NCBI RefSeq assembly: GCF_001693415.1
Contig: NZ_MAKX01000013.1
Location: 62,001 to 126,000 of the forward strand
Length of the DNA: 64,000 nucleotides
Source of the DNA: Tenacibaculum soleae
Lineage (GTDB): Bacteria; Bacteroidota; Bacteroidia; Flavobacteriales; Flavobacteriaceae
Direction: 5' to 3'
Numbering within the stretch: position 1 is the first letter of the stretch; every line of letters starts with the position of its first letter. This document shows, piece by piece, positions 25,664 to 33,856 of this stretch. The translations under genes were made by a program, and so were the position numbers. The notes beneath the pieces were generated by a model. The model did no database searches, had not been told where the DNA came from, and was given only the letters and a program-made list of their open reading frames with translations.

Positions 25664-25671
25664 TATATTTG
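25664..25671 (+). promoter_or_regulatory. -7 promoter element of the ECF sigma module
   Basis: TATATTTG, a perfect TAnnTTTG match 25 bases before the TTG start codon. It shows that the sigma gene has a promoter separate from the small RNA upstream. Confidence 0.6.
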
Positions 25672-25696
25672 TAAGCGTGTAAATTAACTATTCGAA

Positions 25697-26257
25697 TTGA
25701 AAATTATTCAGTTACATAAAAATCAATCTGTATTAATAAAAAAAGCAAAAGAGCAGAATAGAGAAGCTCAGCAGCTATTATTTGAACAGTACTCGCCTAA
25801 AATGTTAGGGGTTTGTAGGCAATATGTAAAAGATATGCACCATGCTGAAGATTTAATGCTTTCAGGGTTTTTAAAAGTATTTACAAAATTAGATACCTTT
25901 AAAAATGAAGGGAGTTTTGAAGGGTGGATTCGTAAAATTATAGTAAACACTTGTCTTACTTATTTAAATAAAAAAAATCCGATTCAATTAACAGATGAAG
26001 ATTTTGTTTTTGATGATGTTGCTACCGAAAATTTAGAAAATACATCGGTAGAAGATATTCAGAAATTAATAGACCAATTACCTGAAGGCTATAAATTAGT
26101 TTTTAATTTATATGCCATTGAAGGATATAAACATTCAGAAATAGCTAAAAAATTAAATATTTCAGAAGGTACCTCTAAGTCGCAATTGTTTAAAGCCAGA
26201 AAGTGGTTGCAACAAAGCTATATAAAAATGAATCAGATTGAAAATGCAGACAAATAA
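25697..26257 (+). CDS. ECF sigma-70 family factor
   Basis: 186 residues. Region 2 contains EQYSPKMLGVCRQYVKDMHHAEDLMLSGFLKVF and region 4 contains LPEGYKLVFNLYAIEGYKHSEIAKKLNISEGTSKSQ (each a known ECF helix set). The start codon is TTG at 25697; no ATG occurs before region 2. It overlaps the next gene by 14 bases, forming a sigma/membrane anti-sigma-like/envelope protein unit. Confidence 0.88.
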   Translation: MKIIQLHKNQSVLIKKAKEQNREAQQLLFEQYSPKMLGVCRQYVKDMHHAEDLMLSGFLKVFTKLDTFKNEGSFEGWIRKIIVNTCLTYLNKKNPIQLTDEDFVFDDVATENLENTSVEDIQKLIDQLPEGYKLVFNLYAIEGYKHSEIAKKLNISEGTSKSQLFKARKWLQQSYIKMNQIENADK

Positions 26258-27011
26258 AATAGATAAACAAATAGCTGATAAACTTAAAGATAGGGAATTT
26301 AAACCTTCTTTATCAGCCTGGGAACGTTTAAGTGAAGAGTTGAATAAAGAGCCAGTTAAGAAAAAACATAGTTGGGTTTTGTACCTAGGTTATGCAGCAA
26401 GTATTGTTGTGTTAATTGGTGCAGGTTTTTTATACATATTAAATAATAATAAACTTACTCCTCAAAATATTATAGTTAATGCAACAACTGATACTTTAAA
26501 ACTTAAAGAAGTTAACCTAAAAGAAATTATACCTGTTGAAGAAGCAATTGTAAAAGTGATTGAAAGAAAGGAAAAATATAAAAATATAAAAACTAAAAAA
26601 ATACAGTTTAAAGAAGAATCTAAAAGGACAGTAGCCAATGTGTCAAAACAACGTATTGGTAAAATTTTAGTTAATCATAAAGTTAAAAAAGAAGATAAAG
26701 ATTCAACGATTGCAAATAGTAAAAAAGGCAAATCAAGTATACTTGTAAATAGTGATGATTTGTTGTTTGTAGTAACACATTCGCAAGAAGAGGTAAAAGA
26801 GTATTATGCGAAGTATAAAATTAATAGAAAAGATGTGTTAGATACTATTCGAAAAGAATTAATAAAATCAAACCTTGCCATAAATCCTGAAACTATTTTG
26901 GCCGAAGTAGAGTATGATATTAAAGAAACTGATTTTGAGCAAAATTTCATGAAAAAATTCAAATCAAAACTATCAAATGTAATTGTAGCAATTGCAGATA
27001 GAAATAAGTAA
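26244..27011 (+). CDS. Single-pass membrane protein, probable anti-sigma factor
   Basis: About 255 residues: a short cytosolic N-terminus (ADKLKDREFKPSLSAWERLSEELN, typical of flavobacterial anti-sigma-like proteins following ECF genes), one membrane helix (WVLYLGYAASIVVLIGAGFLY, near 43-63), then a lysine-rich periplasmic part without cysteines. The ATG at 26244 overlaps the sigma gene, which supports pairing. No zinc-finger (ZAS) HxxxCxxC motif is present, so anti-sigma function is inferred from context. Confidence 0.65.
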   Translation: MQTNKIDKQIADKLKDREFKPSLSAWERLSEELNKEPVKKKHSWVLYLGYAASIVVLIGAGFLYILNNNKLTPQNIIVNATTDTLKLKEVNLKEIIPVEEAIVKVIERKEKYKNIKTKKIQFKEESKRTVANVSKQRIGKILVNHKVKKEDKDSTIANSKKGKSSILVNSDDLLFVVTHSQEEVKEYYAKYKINRKDVLDTIRKELIKSNLAINPETILAEVEYDIKETDFEQNFMKKFKSKLSNVIVAIADRNK

Positions 27012-27074
27012 ACGCTTACCAATTATCGATAATTAAATTACCAAATTATTCCATTTAATTTAAAAATTTAAAAC

Positions 27075-28136
27075 ATGAAAAGAATACTATTATTAGTGTT
27101 GTTTGTAACAACTATTGCCCAATCTCAAGAAAAAACATTTGAAAATGAGGTGAAAAAAATATCTAAAAATATTGATAAAATAACAACACAGCAAAAAGAC
27201 TCCTTAAAAATAAAGGTAAAAGAAATTAATTTAAAAGTTGATAAAAAAGAGCTTACACTTGATGAGGCTAATGCTTTAAAAAAGTCAGCAGCAGTTTATC
27301 ATGCGAGACAAATAGAAAATTTAATTAGTGAACAAGAGCAAAATTTACAACAATTAGTGCAAGATAAAACTGATGGTAAAATAGCAAGTAATAATGATGT
27401 TGACTATGAAGATACTTTTAGAATAGGAGGAACGACATTTAAGTTTAACTTATCGGATGATGATGTTAAGAAAAAAAGAAATAGAAAAAATAAAAGAACC
27501 ACTACTCAGTTTGTTTTTGCTTTAGGTGTAAACAATGTTTTAACAAATAATAAATTTAGCTCATTAAATGATTCTAAGTATAAATTTTGGCAATCGCATT
27601 TTTACGAATTAGGTTTTACATTTAAAACACGTTTTTCAAAAGAACCATCGAAAACATATTTTAAATATGGGGTATCATTTTTATGGAATAATTTAAGAGC
27701 CGAAAATAACCAATATCATGTTGTAAATGGAGATGAAATAGCATTAAATGAACATACAAATAATCTTATAGAAAGTAGATTACGCCATGTTCAAATGACT
27801 TTTCCGATGCATTTAGAATTTGATTTTTCAAAAAATAAAAAGTATTCAGATGAAGAAATTGTTGATAGAACACATCAATCTATTCGCTTCGGGCTTGGAG
27901 GTTTCTTTGGGTTTAAGTTAGGAACTCGCCAGTATTTAGAATACAAAAACGCACAAGGTATTAATGTTGAAGAAGTACAAAAAGCTAGTTTTAACACCAA
28001 CACAATTAATTATGGACTAAGCGCATATTTTGCTTACCAAGGTTATGGTTTGTATGTTAAATATGATTTAAATCCTTTATTTAAGAATACAGACACACGA
28101 AATATTTCATTAGGATTACGATTTGATATTAATTAA
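27075..28136 (+). CDS. Secreted/outer-membrane beta-barrel-like protein with coiled-coil N-terminus
   Basis: 353 residues: signal peptide (KRILLLVLFVTTIAQSQ), a charged helical region from 20 to about 115 predicted as coiled coil (Lys/Glu heptads; QEQNLQQLVQ), then a C-terminal half of alternating aromatic/polar beta strands (FVFALGVNNVL, HFYELGFTFKTRF, YFKYGVSFLWNN, SLGLRFDIN) ending in a typical barrel-type Phe/Asn terminus. Third gene of the sigma module at 25697, so it may be the envelope target or sensor. No family name recognised. Confidence 0.65.
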   Translation: MKRILLLVLFVTTIAQSQEKTFENEVKKISKNIDKITTQQKDSLKIKVKEINLKVDKKELTLDEANALKKSAAVYHARQIENLISEQEQNLQQLVQDKTDGKIASNNDVDYEDTFRIGGTTFKFNLSDDDVKKKRNRKNKRTTTQFVFALGVNNVLTNNKFSSLNDSKYKFWQSHFYELGFTFKTRFSKEPSKTYFKYGVSFLWNNLRAENNQYHVVNGDEIALNEHTNNLIESRLRHVQMTFPMHLEFDFSKNKKYSDEEIVDRTHQSIRFGLGGFFGFKLGTRQYLEYKNAQGINVEEVQKASFNTNTINYGLSAYFAYQGYGLYVKYDLNPLFKNTDTRNISLGLRFDIN

Positions 28137-28151
28137 GGTATTGACTTTAAT

Positions 28152-28186
28152 AAAAAAGAGAAGTGTTTAAACTTCTCTTTTTTTAT
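28152..28186. terminator. Bidirectional terminator between convergent genes
   Basis: AAAAAAGAGAAGT (28152-28164) pairs with ACTTCTCTTTTTT (28171-28183). T runs on both strands serve the upstream barrel protein and the convergent hydroxylase, whose stop codon lies in the loop. Confidence 0.85.
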
Positions 28187-29063
28187 TTACTTCCCATTCA
28201 TGGCGTAAATCACCAGAAAGTTTTCCGGTGCCGTCATGTTTCCAACCAGGAGGCTTTAGTAGATATAAAAACTTTTTTCCTAAAGAAGTTTTGCTTTTAA
28301 AAACATCAGTAAACATATTACACCATTCTAAAAAAGCAATTTTAATAGGATTATATGTATTTATATTAGTAACTAAACCATATATAGGTTTTTCAACTTC
28401 GGGTTCAAAAGTACTAAATAGTTTATCCCAAATAATAAAAATACCCGCATGGTTTCTATCTAAGTACTGCGGATTTGTAGCGTGATGTACCCTGTGATGA
28501 CTAGGTGTATTAAAAACAGCTTCAAACCAATTGGGTAATTTTTTTATCAATTCAGTATGAATCCAATATTGGTATAATAAGCTAATACTCATTTGAGTTA
28601 ATATCATTAAAGGATGAAATCCGATGATAGCCAAAGGTGCCCAAAAAATAAAAGTATAAAAGCTACCGGTCCAAGTTTGCCTTAAAGCGGTACTTAAATT
28701 GTGTTTTTTTGATGAATGATGCACTACATGACTTGCCCAGAAAAGCCTACTTTTGTGTGCAATTCTATGATTCCAGTAATACACAAAATCTTCAGCAAAT
28801 AACAAAACAATCCATGACCACCATATAAAAGGAATCGTAAAAAATCTGTAACTATATAGTAAAGTAAAAATTGTAAAAATTACTCCTTTGGTAAATAAAC
28901 CTATAGCAACATTACCTAAACCCATTATTATTGAAGTAAAGGCATCTTTAAATTCATAATCTTCTAACTTAACTTTAACAGTGAGTATAACTTCAATAAT
29001 AACAGTTATAACAAAAAAAGGAATGGCGTAATGTATTAAGTTTGGTGTTTCAGGGAGTTGCAT
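28167..29063 (-). CDS. Sterol desaturase/fatty acid hydroxylase superfamily membrane protein
   Basis: 298 residues with about four to five membrane segments. The di-iron histidine clusters of the family are present: HRIAH (near 118), HVVHHSSKKH (near 132) and HRVHHATN (near 195). The substrate could be a carotenoid, sterol-like lipid or fatty acid; the sequence does not decide. A -7 element TAGGTTTG on the minus strand lies at 29080-29087. Confidence 0.85.
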   Translation of the reverse strand: MQLPETPNLIHYAIPFFVITVIIEVILTVKVKLEDYEFKDAFTSIIMGLGNVAIGLFTKGVIFTIFTLLYSYRFFTIPFIWWSWIVLLFAEDFVYYWNHRIAHKSRLFWASHVVHHSSKKHNLSTALRQTWTGSFYTFIFWAPLAIIGFHPLMILTQMSISLLYQYWIHTELIKKLPNWFEAVFNTPSHHRVHHATNPQYLDRNHAGIFIIWDKLFSTFEPEVEKPIYGLVTNINTYNPIKIAFLEWCNMFTDVFKSKTSLGKKFLYLLKPPGWKHDGTGKLSGDLRHEWEVNKKREV

Positions 29064-29079
29064 AAAAAAGGTTTAGTTA

Positions 29080-29087
29080 CAAACCTA
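29080..29087 (-). promoter_or_regulatory. -7 promoter element of the hydroxylase gene
   Basis: Reads TAGGTTTG on the minus strand, matching TAnnTTTG, 16 bases before the start codon. Confidence 0.45.
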
Positions 29088-29122
29088 CATAAAAAATAGT
29101 GATTGTTTTTAAAGGTAAGAAT

Positions 29123-29152
29123 TTGTTTAGATAGGAAAAAACAGTATATTTG
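29123..29152 (+). promoter_or_regulatory. Promoter of rpsF-rpsR-rplI
   Basis: TTG (29123-29125), a 19-base spacer and TATATTTG (29145-29152): the complete Bacteroidota -33/-7 consensus. Best promoter match in the window. Transcription would start about 25-30 bases before rpsF. Confidence 0.85.
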
Positions 29153-29184
29153 CAGGCTTAAAATAAATTTTAAACAATTTAATT

Positions 29185-29526
29185 ATGAATCATTACGAAA
29201 CTGTTTTCATTTTGAATCCCGTTTTATCTGAAACTCAGATAAAGGAGACAGTAAAGAAGTTTGAGGACTACTTACTATCTAAAGGTGCAGAAATGATTTC
29301 TAAAGAAGATTGGGGCTTAAAAAAATTAGCTTACCCAATTGAAAAGAAAAAAAGTGGATTTTACCACTTATTAGATTACAAGGTAGCAGGAGATGCGATT
29401 GCTCCTTTTGAATTAGAGTTCAGAAGAGACGATAGTGTTATGCGTTATTTAACTGTAAAGTTAGACAAACATGCTGCAGCTTGGGCTGAAAAGAGAAGAA
29501 ATCGTGTTAAATCTGCAAAAAAGTAA
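29185..29526 (+). CDS. rpsF: 30S ribosomal protein S6
   Basis: 113 residues. Starts NHYETVFILNPVLSETQI, with GAEMISKEDWGLKKLAYPIEKKKSGFYHLLDY and RRDDSVMRYLTVKL, all S6 signatures. Binds S18 in the small-subunit platform. First gene of the S6-S18-L9 operon; ssb and priB, found between these genes in Proteobacteria, are absent. Confidence 0.96.
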   Translation: MNHYETVFILNPVLSETQIKETVKKFEDYLLSKGAEMISKEDWGLKKLAYPIEKKKSGFYHLLDYKVAGDAIAPFELEFRRDDSVMRYLTVKLDKHAAAWAEKRRNRVKSAKK

Positions 29527-29529
29527 GAA

Positions 29530-29826
29530 ATGGCATCAATAGATCAACAAGCAAAAGGAAACAAGCAAGGAGAAGTACGTTACTTAACTCCGCTTGATAT
29601 CGAAACTAAAAAAGAAGCTAAATACTGTCGTTTTAAAAAGAATGGTATTAAATACATCGATTATAAAGATGCTGACTTCTTAATGTATTTAGTAAACGAA
29701 CAAGGTAAAATTTTACCAAGACGTTTAACAGGAACATCATTAAAATATCAACGTAAAGTGGCACAAGCTATTAAAAGAGCGCGTCACTTAGCATTAATGC
29801 CATATGTTGGTGATTTATTAAAATAA
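29530..29826 (+). CDS. rpsR: 30S ribosomal protein S18
   Basis: 98 residues with the S18 core [21 protein letters not shown], then [30 protein letters not shown]. The short N-terminal extension (about 25 residues) is usual in Bacteroidota. Three bases after rpsF. Confidence 0.96.
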   Translation: MASIDQQAKGNKQGEVRYLTPLDIETKKEAKYCRFKKNGIKYIDYKDADFLMYLVNEQGKILPRRLTGTSLKYQRKVAQAIKRARHLALMPYVGDLLK

Positions 29827-29841
29827 TAAAGAAGTAGACAC

Positions 29842-30291
29842 ATGGAATTGATATTAAAACAAGACGTAGAAAATTTAGGTTTTAAAGACGATGTTGTAAC
29901 TGTTAAGAATGGTTATGGTCGTAATTGCCTAATTCCTCAAGGATTTGCAATTTTAGCTACTTCTTCAGCTAAAAAAGTATTAGCTGAAAACTTAAAGCAA
30001 CGTGCTTTTAAAGAAGCTAAATTAGTAGAAGATGCTACCAAAGTGGCTGAAGCTATTAAAGGATATGAAATTAAGATTGCTTCTAAAGTAGGTTCTGGTG
30101 ATAAATTATTTGGTTCGGTAAACAACATTAATGTTGCTGAAGCTATAGCTAAAGCTGGTACTGTAATTGATAAGAAATTTATCAAAGTTACTGGAGGTAG
30201 TGTAAAAAGATTAGGTAAATATAATGCTGCTGTACGTTTGCACAGAGCTGTAGTTGCTGATATTGTATTTGAAGTTGTTGCTGAAAAGTAA
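29842..30291 (+). CDS. rplI: 50S ribosomal protein L9
   Basis: 149 residues. The N-terminal RNA-binding domain is ELILKQDVENLGFKDDVVTVKNGYGRNCLIPQGFA (residues 2-36, written as recognised blocks), followed by the linker helix and the C-terminal domain (KLFGSVNNINVAEAI). Third gene of the operon, followed by a terminator. Confidence 0.96.
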   Translation: MELILKQDVENLGFKDDVVTVKNGYGRNCLIPQGFAILATSSAKKVLAENLKQRAFKEAKLVEDATKVAEAIKGYEIKIASKVGSGDKLFGSVNNINVAEAIAKAGTVIDKKFIKVTGGSVKRLGKYNAAVRLHRAVVADIVFEVVAEK

Positions 30292-30313
30292 TAGTTAAAA
30301 TAATATATATTAT

Positions 30314-30346
30314 AAAACCTACTCATTTTTGAGTAGGTTTTTATTT
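30314..30346 (+). terminator. Terminator of the rpsF-rpsR-rplI operon
   Basis: AAAACCTACTCA (30314-30325) pairs with TGAGTAGGTTTT (30330-30341) around TTTT, followed by more T. Confidence 0.88.
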
Positions 30347-30412
30347 TTTATAGTATTTAATAGGTGAAAAGGAGGTTTTTCCTTACTGTTTATTAAAAGT
30401 AATTGATGACAT

Positions 30413-30524
30413 TTGTAATATAAATAAAGAATAGGGGACTTTATTACAATTAAAATATAGTCTTTTAAGGGATTGATTATATTTTAAAAAACGCTGATCT
30501 TATATAAGATCAGCGTTTTTTTTA
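30413..30524 (+). ncRNA. Candidate small RNA E1 (three-hairpin, G-rich-loop family)
   Basis: Hairpin 1: ATAAAG (30424-30429) with CTTTAT (30439-30444), loop AATAGGGGA, lower stem TTGTA/TACAA (30413-30417 with 30445-30449). Hairpin 2: TTAAAATATAGTC (30450-30462) with GATTATATTTTAA (30475-30487), 13 pairs with one G-U, loop TTTTAAGGGATT. Hairpin 3: the perfect terminator palindrome around ACGCTGATCTTATATAAG (30491-30516) with eight T. A near-consensus -7 element GACATTTG is at 30408-30415. It shares layout and loop motifs with 31893-31996 and 49806-49893. Convergent with lysA. Confidence 0.6.
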
Positions 30525-31727
30525 TAGTTTTATATCCTCTTGATTTTTAAGAATATCCTCAAATGTCTCTCTTTTTCTTATTAAATAATCTTTTCCTTTG
30601 TAAATCATAACTTCTGCAGGTTTAAACCTTGAATTGTAATTTGAAGTCATAGAAAAACAATAAGCACCAGCATTATGGAAACATAAAATATCCTCTTCTG
30701 ATATTTCATTAATTCTTCTATTTGAGCCAAAAGTATCAGTTTCACAAATATAACCTACAACACTATAAAAACGCTCTCTACCTTTAGGATTTGATAGGTT
30801 TTCTATATAATGATAAGAATTATATAGCATTGGGCGAATTAAATGATTCATTCCACTATCAATACCAGCAAAAACAGTAGAAGTAGTTTGTTTTATAACA
30901 TTAACTTTTGCTAAAAAGTAACCAGATTCACTTACTAAAAACTTACCAGGCTCAAACATTAAGGTAATATTTTTGCCATATTCTTTACAAAATTGATTAA
31001 AGCGAGTGGATAATTTTTCTCCTAATTCAACAATATCTGTAGAAATATCATCTTTTTTATAAGGTACTTTAAATCCGCTTCCGAAATCAATAAAGTCAAT
31101 GTTTTTAAATTGTTTAGCAACGTCAAATAATATTTCTGAAGCTCTAACAAAAGTATCAATATCTAAAATATCAGATCCGGTATGCATATGAATACCATTA
31201 ATACGCATTCCTGTATTTTCAACAACTCTTTTTATATGTGGTACTTGATGAATTGATATTCCAAATTTAGAATCAATATGACCTACAGAAATATTACTGT
31301 TTCCGCCAGCCATAATATGTGGATTTATACGAATACAAACAGGTACTTTAGGGTGTTTTTGACCAAACAATTCAAGTATAGATAAATTATCAATATTAAT
31401 TTGAACTCCTAATTTAGCTACTTGTTCAATTTCTTGTAATGATACTCCATTTGGTGTGTAAATAATATCTTTTGGTTTAAAACCAGCATGTAAACCAAGT
31501 TTAACTTCTTGAATAGAAACAGTGTCTAGTCCACTTTTTAAAGTGTTTAAAACCTTTAAAATATTAATATTAGATAAAGCTTTTGCAGCGTAATTTATTT
31601 TTACACTTTTAACTTTAGAAAACGCTGTGGTTATCTTTTTATATTGCTGCGTTATTTTTTCGGTATCATATACATAAAGTGGTGAACCATATTTATTGGC
31701 TAAATTTAATAAATCTTCTCTATTCAT
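30522..31727 (-). CDS. lysA: Diaminopimelate decarboxylase (LysA)
   Basis: Decarboxylates meso-diaminopimelate to lysine. 401 residues, fold-type III PLP barrel: Schiff-base Lys49 in NYAAKALSN, HIDSKFG near 170, GIHMHTGSDI near 200 and the family block CETDTFG (usually CESGD) with the dimer-site Cys near 330. Bracketed by two related candidate RNAs on the opposite strand. Minus-strand -7 element at 31751-31758. Confidence 0.93.
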   Translation of the reverse strand: MNREDLLNLANKYGSPLYVYDTEKITQQYKKITTAFSKVKSVKINYAAKALSNINILKVLNTLKSGLDTVSIQEVKLGLHAGFKPKDIIYTPNGVSLQEIEQVAKLGVQINIDNLSILELFGQKHPKVPVCIRINPHIMAGGNSNISVGHIDSKFGISIHQVPHIKRVVENTGMRINGIHMHTGSDILDIDTFVRASEILFDVAKQFKNIDFIDFGSGFKVPYKKDDISTDIVELGEKLSTRFNQFCKEYGKNITLMFEPGKFLVSESGYFLAKVNVIKQTTSTVFAGIDSGMNHLIRPMLYNSYHYIENLSNPKGRERFYSVVGYICETDTFGSNRRINEISEEDILCFHNAGAYCFSMTSNYNSRFKPAEVMIYKGKDYLIRKRETFEDILKNQEDIKL

Positions 31728-31750
31728 TCTTCTTTGTTGTTTAACTGCGT

Positions 31751-31758
31751 CAAATTTA
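31751..31758 (-). promoter_or_regulatory. -7 promoter element of lysA
   Basis: Reads TAAATTTG on the minus strand, a perfect TAnnTTTG match 23 bases before the start codon. No TTG at the -33 distance. Confidence 0.5.
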
Positions 31759-31892
31759 TAGAAGTCTGTATACCTAAAAAATTATTTATAAAAACTATAC
31801 AAATCTGTTTCTTTTGTAAAAAAAGGTTGTTATCAGGAAGAGAAAAGGTGATTCTCCTAAATAAAGGGATTGAAAATAGATTCATATTTGTA

Positions 31893-31996
31893 TTGAAATA
31901 AAAATAAGGGGATTTATTTCAATTTAATATTTATTATATTTTCTGTAGGGCTAGGAGATGTCATAAAAAAACTCTAGCTTTTGCTAGAGTTTTTTG
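31893..31996 (+). ncRNA. Candidate small RNA E2 (three-hairpin, G-rich-loop family)
   Basis: Hairpin 1: TTGAAATAAA (31893-31902) with TTTATTTCAA (31913-31922), perfect, loop AATAAGGGGA. Hairpin 2: 31930-31943 with 31955-31967, with G-U pairs, loop TGTAGGGCTAG. Hairpin 3: ACTCTAGC (31971-31978) with GCTAGAGT (31983-31990), then T run; this also terminates pepT on the other strand. Compared with E1, the hairpin 1 loop is conserved while the stem differs by paired changes. The -7-like element CATATTTG ends three bases before hairpin 1 (31883-31890). Confidence 0.6.
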
Positions 31997-32015
31997 TTTT
32001 TATAAAAAGTTAAGC

Positions 32016-33254
32016 TTAGTTAAATTTAACAGCTACTTTTTCAGCAATTCCAACAATTACTTCGGTAGCTTTTAAAATACTTTCTACAGGTACGTATTCG
32101 TAACGTCCGTGAAAGTTGTGTCCGCCGGCAAAAATATTTGGGCAAGGTAATCCTTTGTATGATAGTTGAGATCCATCGGTACCACCACGAATAGGTTTAA
32201 TTAAAGGTGTAATTCCGATATCATTCATAACCTCTTCGGCAATATCAACAATATGCATAACAGGAGTTACTTTTTCTTTCATGTTGTAATATTGGTCTTT
32301 GATTTCAATTTCAATTAAGTCTTGACCTAATTTTTTATTCATGGTTGAAACTAAATCTAACATGGCTTGTTTACGATTTTTAAACAATTCCATATCATGG
32401 TCTCTAATAATGTATTGTAAAGTTGTTTTTTCAACTTTTCCTTCCATATTGTGTAAATGGAAAAAACCTTCGTAACCAGTTGTTTTTTCAGGCACTTCAT
32501 TGGATGGCATTGCATTAATTAATTCGCTGGCAATTGTCATTGAATTAATCATTTTTCCTTTTGCATAACCAGGATGTACTATTTTACCATTAACAGTAAT
32601 TTTAGCACCAGCAGCATTAAAGTTTTCATATTCTAGTTCTCCAATCTGACTTCCATCCATAGTATATGCCCATTGAGCACCAAATTTTTCAACATCAAAC
32701 ATGTGTGCACCTTTTCCTACTTCTTCATCAGGAGGAAAACATACTCTAATTTTACCATGCTTAATTTCTGGATGTTGAATTAAATATTCCATCGCAGAAA
32801 CGATTTCGGTAACACCAGCTTTATCATCAGCACCTAAAAGTGTAGTTCCGTCAGTAGTAATAATTGTTTGTCCTTTATATTGTAATAAATCTTCAAAATA
32901 ATCTGGAGATAATACAATGTTTTCTTCTTTATTTAAAAGAATATCTTTTCCGTCGTAATTTTCATGAATTTGAGGCTTTACATTTGCGCCAGTAAAATCA
33001 GGACTTGTATCAATATGAGCAACAAAACCAATGGTTGGCACTTCGTAATCTAAATTACTAGGTAAGGTTGCCATTAGATAACAGTTTTCATCTAAATCAA
33101 CTTCTTCCATTCCTATTTCTTTCAATTCTTTTTCAAGAACTCTAGCTAAATCCCATTGTTTTTCGGTACTCGGAAAAGCAGGGTTGTTAGGATCACTTTC
33201 TGTATCAATAGTTACGTATTTTATAAATCGATTGATGATATGTTGTTTGTTCAT
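32016..33254 (-). CDS. pepT: Peptidase T (tripeptide aminopeptidase)
   Basis: Zinc tripeptide aminopeptidase of the M20B family, cytosolic. 412 residues, usual length. Motifs: AHIDTSPD near 80 (first metal His and Asp), LLGADDKAGVTE near 140 (bridging Asp), PDEEVGKGAHMFD near 175 (catalytic Glu pair) and GGTDGSQLSYKGLPCPNIFAGG (cut here as GGTDGSQLS and PNIFAGGHNFHG) near 360-380. Single-gene unit with promoter at 33276-33283. Confidence 0.94.
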   Translation of the reverse strand: MNKQHIINRFIKYVTIDTESDPNNPAFPSTEKQWDLARVLEKELKEIGMEEVDLDENCYLMATLPSNLDYEVPTIGFVAHIDTSPDFTGANVKPQIHENYDGKDILLNKEENIVLSPDYFEDLLQYKGQTIITTDGTTLLGADDKAGVTEIVSAMEYLIQHPEIKHGKIRVCFPPDEEVGKGAHMFDVEKFGAQWAYTMDGSQIGELEYENFNAAGAKITVNGKIVHPGYAKGKMINSMTIASELINAMPSNEVPEKTTGYEGFFHLHNMEGKVEKTTLQYIIRDHDMELFKNRKQAMLDLVSTMNKKLGQDLIEIEIKDQYYNMKEKVTPVMHIVDIAEEVMNDIGITPLIKPIRGGTDGSQLSYKGLPCPNIFAGGHNFHGRYEYVPVESILKATEVIVGIAEKVAVKFN

Positions 33255-33275
33255 TGTTGTATTTTTTTAGCGTTT

Positions 33276-33283
33276 CAAAAATA
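33276..33283 (-). promoter_or_regulatory. -7 promoter element of pepT
   Basis: Reads TATTTTTG on the minus strand, matching TAnnTTTG, 21 bases before the start codon. Confidence 0.45.
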
Positions 33284-33284
33284 A

Positions 33285-33839
33285 CTAATTTAACTGTATT
33301 TTGTTTATTAATTTTAAGGCTTTACAAATTCGTTCATCTACTAAAGAGTCTCCATAAATTTCTGTTTTTACATGTAAAAAATTGTCTGAATTTATTTTAG
33401 TAAAGGTGTTTAAAATATGATAAGAATAATTATTTTTTTTACCCTTAGCATAACTATAATATGATGGTTTGTTAAGTAGGTTTACTTTGTTTGTTTTAAT
33501 TTCTGATAAATTCATTTTTTTGTTATCGTCTGTAATTTTTTGAGCAAAAGTTTTATCAATAAAAACGGTTTTATGTACTAGGGTAACATCAATAAGCGTT
33601 GTTTTTGTTAGGCTTACTGTGGTGTCAGCTGCGTAAAGGGATGTTTTTGTATCATCAAAATATAAATTTACTTTCCATTTTTTAGGCAACGGTATTGTAA
33701 ACATTTTTCTAACATCTTCATTTTTTTGTAAATCAGTGTAAGTATCAATTTTTACACACGGAAAATCTTCATTCAAATCAGGAAGAGAGTTGCAAGAAAT
33801 GATAGAGAATAGGACTAAAATAGCTAAAAAATATTTCAT
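33285..33839 (-). CDS. Lipoprotein of unknown function
   Basis: 184 residues with a lipoprotein signal: hydrophobic YFLAILVLFSIISC with the lipobox Cys at 16. The mature part is lysine-rich and mostly beta (KWKVNLYFDDTKTSLYAAD; YSYHILNTFTKINSDNFLHV). It follows the DUF3810 gene by 17 bases and is probably co-transcribed with it. No family recognised. Confidence 0.65.
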   Translation of the reverse strand: MKYFLAILVLFSIISCNSLPDLNEDFPCVKIDTYTDLQKNEDVRKMFTIPLPKKWKVNLYFDDTKTSLYAADTTVSLTKTTLIDVTLVHKTVFIDKTFAQKITDDNKKMNLSEIKTNKVNLLNKPSYYSYAKGKKNNYSYHILNTFTKINSDNFLHVKTEIYGDSLVDERICKALKLINKIQLN

Positions 33840-33856
33840 AAATAAGAATAATGTTT

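Noticed and set aside
29937-30326. 129-codon open frame antisense to rplI
   Set aside because: Overlaps the strongly supported L9 gene and its terminator; composition is that of a complement of L9.
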